Shown here piece after piece: positions 59,680 to 64,000 of a stretch of 64,000 bases of DNA. Every line of letters begins with the position of its first letter. The stretch's first letter is position 1. The stretch is taken from assembly GCA_024401295.1 (NCBI GenBank), contig JAKSLG010000005.1:62001-126000 (forward strand), given 5' to 3'. Under the pieces are notes generated by a model, which saw nothing but the letters and a program-made list of their open reading frames with translations, was not told the DNA's origin and did no database searches. A program made the position numbers and the translations under genes. Origin of the DNA: Bacteroidales bacterium (GTDB taxonomy: Bacteria > Bacteroidota > Bacteroidia > Bacteroidales > Marinilabiliaceae).

Positions 59680-62070
59680 ATGGCAAAACGCAAAGCAGAT
59701 CCACAAGATAAGCTTCTGAAACTTTATAGTGCAATACGCGAAGTCCTTGAACTTCATAAAGGTGAAGCTTTCAATTATAAGCAGGTCACAGAAATGATTG
59801 GCCTCAAAAGCAAATCAGACAGACTTGACGTTCAAGATGCTCTCTTCGATTTGGCCAGTCAAGGCGTCATCGAAGAAGGTGTCATTGGCAAATTCATGAT
59901 TCCCGGTTCACGGACTGCCGACGGTTCACCAATCGTCGAAGGTGTTGTCGACATGAAATCAGGCGGTTTCGCCTATGTCATTGCAGACGACAAAGAGGCA
60001 TATCCAGAGGATATTTTCGTTTCTCAGCGAGGATTGAACACAGCACTCGATGATGACCGCGTTGAGGTGGCTATCGTCAAAAACCGCAAGGGACGTTCTC
60101 CAGAAGGCGTCATTGTCAAAGTCATCGAACGCAAGCGTACGCAGTTTGTAGGAATCCTTGAAATCATGGAAGATGGCTCTGCCTTCATCCGCATGGACAG
60201 CCGCACTATGGGCGGACGAGATGTTTATGTTCCGAAAGAGCGTGTTCCTATCGAAGCGAATGGAAAGAAGGTTGTTTGCGCAATAACAGACTGGCCCTCA
60301 TCATCAAAAAGCCCATTCGGCAAAGTCCTTGACATCCTTGGAGACAAAGGCGACAATCAGACCGAAATGCATGCCATATTGGCTGAATTCGGACTCCCAT
60401 ACAGCTATCCTGAAGACATCGCAAAAGAAGCAGAACGCATTGATCCGGGCATTACACCGAGCGAAATAGCAAAACGTCTGGATATGCGTGACATAACGAC
60501 ATTCACGATTGACCCTAAAGACGCAAAGGATTTTGACGATGCTCTCTCTATTCGCAAGCTAAAGACAGGAAATTGGGAAGTTGGCGTACACATTGCCGAT
60601 GTCACGCATTACGTTCAGCCGCATACTATTATAGACGAAGAAGGCTACAAACGCGCGACATCCGTATATCTCGTTGACAGAACAATTCCAATGTTGCCGG
60701 AACGCTTGTCAAATTTCCTCTGTTCACTCCGACCTGATGAAGAAAAACTGACTTACTCGGTGATATTCATCATGAATGACAACGCGGAAGTACTTGGTTC
60801 GAAGATTTCAAAAACGGTCATCAAGAGTAACCGCCGATTCACATATGAAGAAGCACAGGCTCTTATCGAAGCTGAATCAGACGAAGCTGCAAAAGATCTG
60901 CCTGGATACGAATATCGTCCTGAAGTGCTCAAACTCAACGAACTTGCAAAAATAGTCCGTCAACGCCGTTTCGATGAAGGTGCAATCTCATTCGAACGCG
61001 TCGAGCCTCGTTTTGAAATCGACGAAACAGGAAAACCAGTCAGAGTCTATTTCAAAGAGGCAAAAGATGCGAACAAACTTATCGAGGAATTCATGCTCAT
61101 GGCCAACAGAAAGGTCGCAGAATGCATCGGCAAGGATGAAATAAACGAGACTAATCGCAAACGTACTCCGAAGACTTTTGTATATCGTGTTCACGATGAG
61201 CCTAATGAGGAAAAATACGGCAAATTTGCCGCATTTATCAAACGCTTCGGCTACGATGCAATGCCTAAGAAAGGCGAAGAAATCAACAATGCTGTGAACC
61301 GTATTTTGAAAGAGGTCAAAGGCAAGAATGAGCAGAATATGGTTGAAGTGCTTGCCGTCCGAACAATGGCAAAAGCCTGCTATACGACAAAGAATATTGG
61401 CCACTACGGACTTGCATTCGATTTCTACACACATTTTACATCGCCAATTAGGCGTTACCCAGACATGATGGTTCACCGCTTGCTACACAGCTACCTCAAT
61501 GGTGGCAAGAGTGCAAATGGAGAATCGTATGAAGACATGTGTAAGCACTGCTCAGAACAGGAGGTGTTGGCAAGCGATGCAGAACGCGCTTCTATCAAGT
61601 ATAAGCAAGCTGAGTTCTTGCTCGATCACATCGGAGAAGATTTTGATGCAACAATTTCTGGCGTAAACGAATGGGGTATTTTTGCTGAAATCAATGAAAA
61701 CATGTGCGAGGGCATGATTCCTTTGCGTGATTTCGAAGACGACAGCTACTATTTCGACGAGGACAATTATTGCGCTGTCGGACGCAATCATGGCAAGAAA
61801 TACCAGCTTGGCGATAAAATCAAAATTCGCATAGCCAATGCGAATCTTGACAAAAAGCAAATCGATTTCACAATCGCAGGCTCTCCACTGAAGGATGTCG
61901 AAATTCAAAATAAGAAACTCATCGAAGCAGGACTTCGTCCTGGAATTGGCGGCAGTACTCGCAAAACCGACAAAGTCCGCGATAAAGCAGTCATCCCGAA
62001 TGGCAAGCCGCCAAAGAAAGTCCTAAAGAAGGCTAAAATAGAGAAGAAAGGCAAAAAGAAGAAGAAATAA
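59680..62070 (+). CDS. rnr: Ribonuclease R
   Basis: RNase R is a 3'-5' exoribonuclease that degrades structured RNA. The product has 796 residues: an N-terminal winged helix (KQVTEMIGLKSKSDRLDVQDAL), cold-shock domains (VVDMKSGGFAYVI, QFVGILEIMEDGSAFI), the RNB domain with TIDPKDAKDFDDALSI (catalytic Asp cluster, about 286-300), GLAFDFYTHFTSPIRRYPDMMVHR and a C-terminal S1 domain (ATISGVNEWGIFAEINENMCEG). A Lys-rich tail ends the protein. Length and motifs are standard. Confidence 0.97.
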   Translation: MAKRKADPQDKLLKLYSAIREVLELHKGEAFNYKQVTEMIGLKSKSDRLDVQDALFDLASQGVIEEGVIGKFMIPGSRTADGSPIVEGVVDMKSGGFAYVIADDKEAYPEDIFVSQRGLNTALDDDRVEVAIVKNRKGRSPEGVIVKVIERKRTQFVGILEIMEDGSAFIRMDSRTMGGRDVYVPKERVPIEANGKKVVCAITDWPSSSKSPFGKVLDILGDKGDNQTEMHAILAEFGLPYSYPEDIAKEAERIDPGITPSEIAKRLDMRDITTFTIDPKDAKDFDDALSIRKLKTGNWEVGVHIADVTHYVQPHTIIDEEGYKRATSVYLVDRTIPMLPERLSNFLCSLRPDEEKLTYSVIFIMNDNAEVLGSKISKTVIKSNRRFTYEEAQALIEAESDEAAKDLPGYEYRPEVLKLNELAKIVRQRRFDEGAISFERVEPRFEIDETGKPVRVYFKEAKDANKLIEEFMLMANRKVAECIGKDEINETNRKRTPKTFVYRVHDEPNEEKYGKFAAFIKRFGYDAMPKKGEEINNAVNRILKEVKGKNEQNMVEVLAVRTMAKACYTTKNIGHYGLAFDFYTHFTSPIRRYPDMMVHRLLHSYLNGGKSANGESYEDMCKHCSEQEVLASDAERASIKYKQAEFLLDHIGEDFDATISGVNEWGIFAEINENMCEGMIPLRDFEDDSYYFDEDNYCAVGRNHGKKYQLGDKIKIRIANANLDKKQIDFTIAGSPLKDVEIQNKKLIEAGLRPGIGGSTRKTDKVRDKAVIPNGKPPKKVLKKAKIEKKGKKKKK

Positions 62071-62080
62071 TGACAAACAG

Positions 62081-62119
62081 AACGGCCGCAGAACACAATG
62101 CTCTGCGGCCGTTTTATTT
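62081..62119. terminator. Terminator between rnr and fcl
   Basis: ACGGCCGCAGA (62082-62092) pairs with TCTGCGGCCGT (62102-62112), followed by TTTATTTT. It ends rnr and may also end the convergent fcl transcript. Confidence 0.85.
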
Positions 62120-62140
62120 TCGTAAATGCTTTTCAGACTC

Positions 62141-63310
62141 TTACTTCAAACTCCCTTGGTACCAATCGAAGAGACGTTGTACTCCTTCATCGATCTCGAC
62201 CTTGTGATGCCAACCCAAAGAATGGAGTTTTGAGACATCTATAAGTTTACGCATTGTACCGTCTGGCTTAGATGAATCGAAGAATACTTCACCAGTAAAA
62301 CCTACTGTCTTGACGATGAGTCGCGACAGTTCTTTGATGGTCAACTCCTTACCTGTACCGACGTTGATGTGACAGTTGCGAATCTCACCAAGAGATGGGA
62401 TAGCTCCACCACGACATGCATTTGTATTTCTATCTGTAGAGCCGCTTGCAGAGGCGCCCATGTGAACTGAAGAGTATTTCTCGATACCGATGATATCTGA
62501 GAAATTGACGTTCAGAAGTACATGAACCGATGCATCAGCCATCTCCTCTGACCAAAGGAACTCTCTCAATGGTGTACCTGTACCCCAAAGTGTTACCTTA
62601 TTGGTCTCAATACCATACTTGGCAAGGACCTTCTTGATATCAGCCTCAGATGCGGATCCATTTACGCCCTCAACTGGTCGCTTATCCATATCCACACGGA
62701 TGGCATCCCAGTTATTATCGTTTAGCAACTTTGCGAGATAAATCTTACGCATCATTGCTGGCATAACGTGGCTATTCTCCAAGTGGAAGTTATCGTTAGG
62801 ACCATAAAGATTGGTAGGCATAACAGCAATATAGTTCGTACCATACTGCAAGTTATAACTCTCACACATCTTTAGGCCGGCAATCTTTGCTATGGCATAC
62901 TCCTCATTGGTATACTCCAATGGAGACGTAAGAAGACAATCCTCTGTCATAGGCTGTGGTGCATTCTTTGGGTAGATACATGTCGATCCCAAGAAAAGCA
63001 GACGCTGGACGCCGTGCTTGTAAGCCTCGCCGATAACATTGCACTGAATCTTCATATTCTCCATGATGAAGTCGGCGCGGTAGAGCGAATTTGCCATAAT
63101 TCCACCTACATGGGCAGCTGCCAAAACGACAGCATCTGGCTTTTCATCATCGAAGAACTTACGGACTGCATATTGGTCGGTAAGGTCTAGCTCCTTATGC
63201 CCTTTACCTACAAGATTATTGTAACCGCGGGCCTTAAGGTTATTCCAAATGGCAGAGCCTACCAACCCATGATGGCCTGCTACGAATATCTTTGCTGATT
63301 TATCTAGCAT
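62141..63310 (-). CDS. fcl: GDP-L-fucose synthase
   Basis: Fcl (WcaG) epimerises and reduces GDP-4-keto-6-deoxymannose to GDP-L-fucose with NADPH, feeding fucosylation of capsule, LPS or surface glycoproteins. The product has 389 residues, longer than the usual 310-325 because of an insertion of about 60 residues around the segment NVNFSDIIGIEKYSSVHMGASASG. The Rossmann motif GHHGLVGSAI, Ser in LGSTCIYP and YxxxK in YTNEEYAIAKIAG are present. It starts 5 bp after gmd. Confidence 0.95.
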   Translation of the reverse strand: MLDKSAKIFVAGHHGLVGSAIWNNLKARGYNNLVGKGHKELDLTDQYAVRKFFDDEKPDAVVLAAAHVGGIMANSLYRADFIMENMKIQCNVIGEAYKHGVQRLLFLGSTCIYPKNAPQPMTEDCLLTSPLEYTNEEYAIAKIAGLKMCESYNLQYGTNYIAVMPTNLYGPNDNFHLENSHVMPAMMRKIYLAKLLNDNNWDAIRVDMDKRPVEGVNGSASEADIKKVLAKYGIETNKVTLWGTGTPLREFLWSEEMADASVHVLLNVNFSDIIGIEKYSSVHMGASASGSTDRNTNACRGGAIPSLGEIRNCHINVGTGKELTIKELSRLIVKTVGFTGEVFFDSSKPDGTMRKLIDVSKLHSLGWHHKVEIDEGVQRLFDWYQGSLK

Positions 63311-63315
63311 GTGAT

Positions 63316-64000
63316 TTATTTTACGATACCCTTCTCGAGGTAAGCTGCAAGGTTTGTGCGAACTCGCTCCGACTCTCTCTCTACAGCCACCTTTGCCATG
63401 TCACTTTCAACCATCAACTTAACCAACTCCTCGAAGCTTGTCTTGGATGGGTTCCAACCGAGTTTTGCCTTTGCTTTTGTTGGGTCACCCCAGAGGTTTA
63501 CTACGTCAGTTGGACGGTAGAAGTCCTCTGAAACCTCCACAAGGCACTTGCCTGTTGCTTTGTCGTAGCCTTTCTCGTTCATACCTTCACCCTTGAACTC
63601 GAGCTCGATACCTGCATGCTTGAATGCTAGTTGTGTGAACTCTCTTACTGAGTGCTGAACACCTGTAGCAATAACGAAGTCCTCTGGCTTCTCTTGTTGA
63701 AGGATGAGCCACATACACTCTACATAATCCTTTGCATAGCCCCAGTCGCGGAGTGAGTCGAGGTTGCCTAGGAAGAGTTTATCCTGCTTGCCTTGTGCAA
63801 TACGTGCTGCTGCGAGGGTGATCTTACGTGTTACGAAGGTCTCTCCACGGCGCTCCGACTCGTGATTGAAGAGGATACCTGAACAGCAGTACATATTGTA
63901 TGCTTCGCGGTACTCCTTAACAATCCAGAAGCCATAGAGTTTCGCTACTGCGTATGGCGAATATGGGTGGAATGGTGTATTCTCGTTTTGTGGAACCTCC
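63316..64000 (-). CDS. gmd: GDP-mannose 4,6-dehydratase, C-terminal part (cut by window end)
   Basis: Gmd removes water from GDP-mannose to give GDP-4-keto-6-deoxymannose, the step before Fcl. The visible 228 residues carry [15 protein letters not shown] (the YxxxK catalytic pair), [36 protein letters not shown] and [22 protein letters not shown]. The frame is open to the window edge and the N-terminal Rossmann part lies outside. It is the first visible gene of the gmd-fcl pair. Confidence 0.96.
   Translation of the reverse strand, partial: EVPQNENTPFHPYSPYAVAKLYGFWIVKEYREAYNMYCCSGILFNHESERRGETFVTRKITLAAARIAQGKQDKLFLGNLDSLRDWGYAKDYVECMWLILQQEKPEDFVIATGVQHSVREFTQLAFKHAGIELEFKGEGMNEKGYDKATGKCLVEVSEDFYRPTDVVNLWGDPTKAKAKLGWNPSKTSFEELVKLMVESDMAKVAVERESERVRTNLAAYLEKGIVK

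Overview
The window looks like a chromosome segment of a gut-type Bacteroidales bacterium, most probably Prevotellaceae or a close relative. The evidence is the Bacteroidetes promoter style (TTTG, about 19 bp, TAnnTTTG) ahead of many genes, abundant secreted proteins and SPII lipoproteins, TonB-dependent receptors, a type IX secretion sorting domain, a DUF4249 protein, families of GH2/GH3/GH31 exo-glycosidases, and the rnpA-yidD, recX-mfd and ribBA gene arrangements. No tRNA, rRNA, CRISPR array or intact insertion sequence was found.

Left part (1-15.2 kb): a 5'-truncated unknown gene; a gene-poor stretch with a candidate small RNA and tandem repeats; a minus-strand operon GH31, GH2, DUF4250 microprotein, GH3 that fits exo-acting trimming of xyloglucan-type oligosaccharides; queF; a large outer-membrane TonB-receptor-like protein; bioA; and a small outer-membrane beta-barrel gene.

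Accessory stretch (15.2-20.4 kb): two secreted proteins (one with a T9SS tail) behind a long leader with a C9 tract, a secreted unknown protein, dispersed palindromic (REP-like) units, and a 527-bp repeat that carries four 11-bp iterons and a promoter and precedes a DUF6266-like gene.

Core stretch (20.5-43.8 kb): corA with a possible leader peptide, an EamA exporter and a TPR protein; a small Cse60-like protein; a TrmH-family methylase; a nine-gene minus operon of mixed housekeeping function (two SiaC-like proteins, an LptF/G permease, ribBA, a Dpm1-like glycosyltransferase, pyrC, a lipoprotein, a 5'-nucleotidase, AsmA) running from one consensus promoter at 35.1 kb to a terminator at 24.6 kb; a TonB receptor, DUF4249 and MG2-like protein operon; trpB2; and a nitronate monooxygenase.

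Second accessory stretch (44.0-46.8 kb): an almost identical, inverted copy of the 527-bp repeat, followed by a broken restriction-modification island. The island holds a 5' fragment of a cytosine-5 methyltransferase, an intact-looking HNH endonuclease and a C-terminal piece of a HpaII-like enzyme, with another palindromic unit beyond it.

Right part (46.9-64 kb): a second GH3 enzyme; a plus operon cvfB, rlmN, lipoprotein, rnpA, yidD; a minus operon mfd-recX; a PpiD-like foldase; an unknown conserved-looking gene; rnr; and the GDP-fucose genes gmd (cut by the window end) and fcl.
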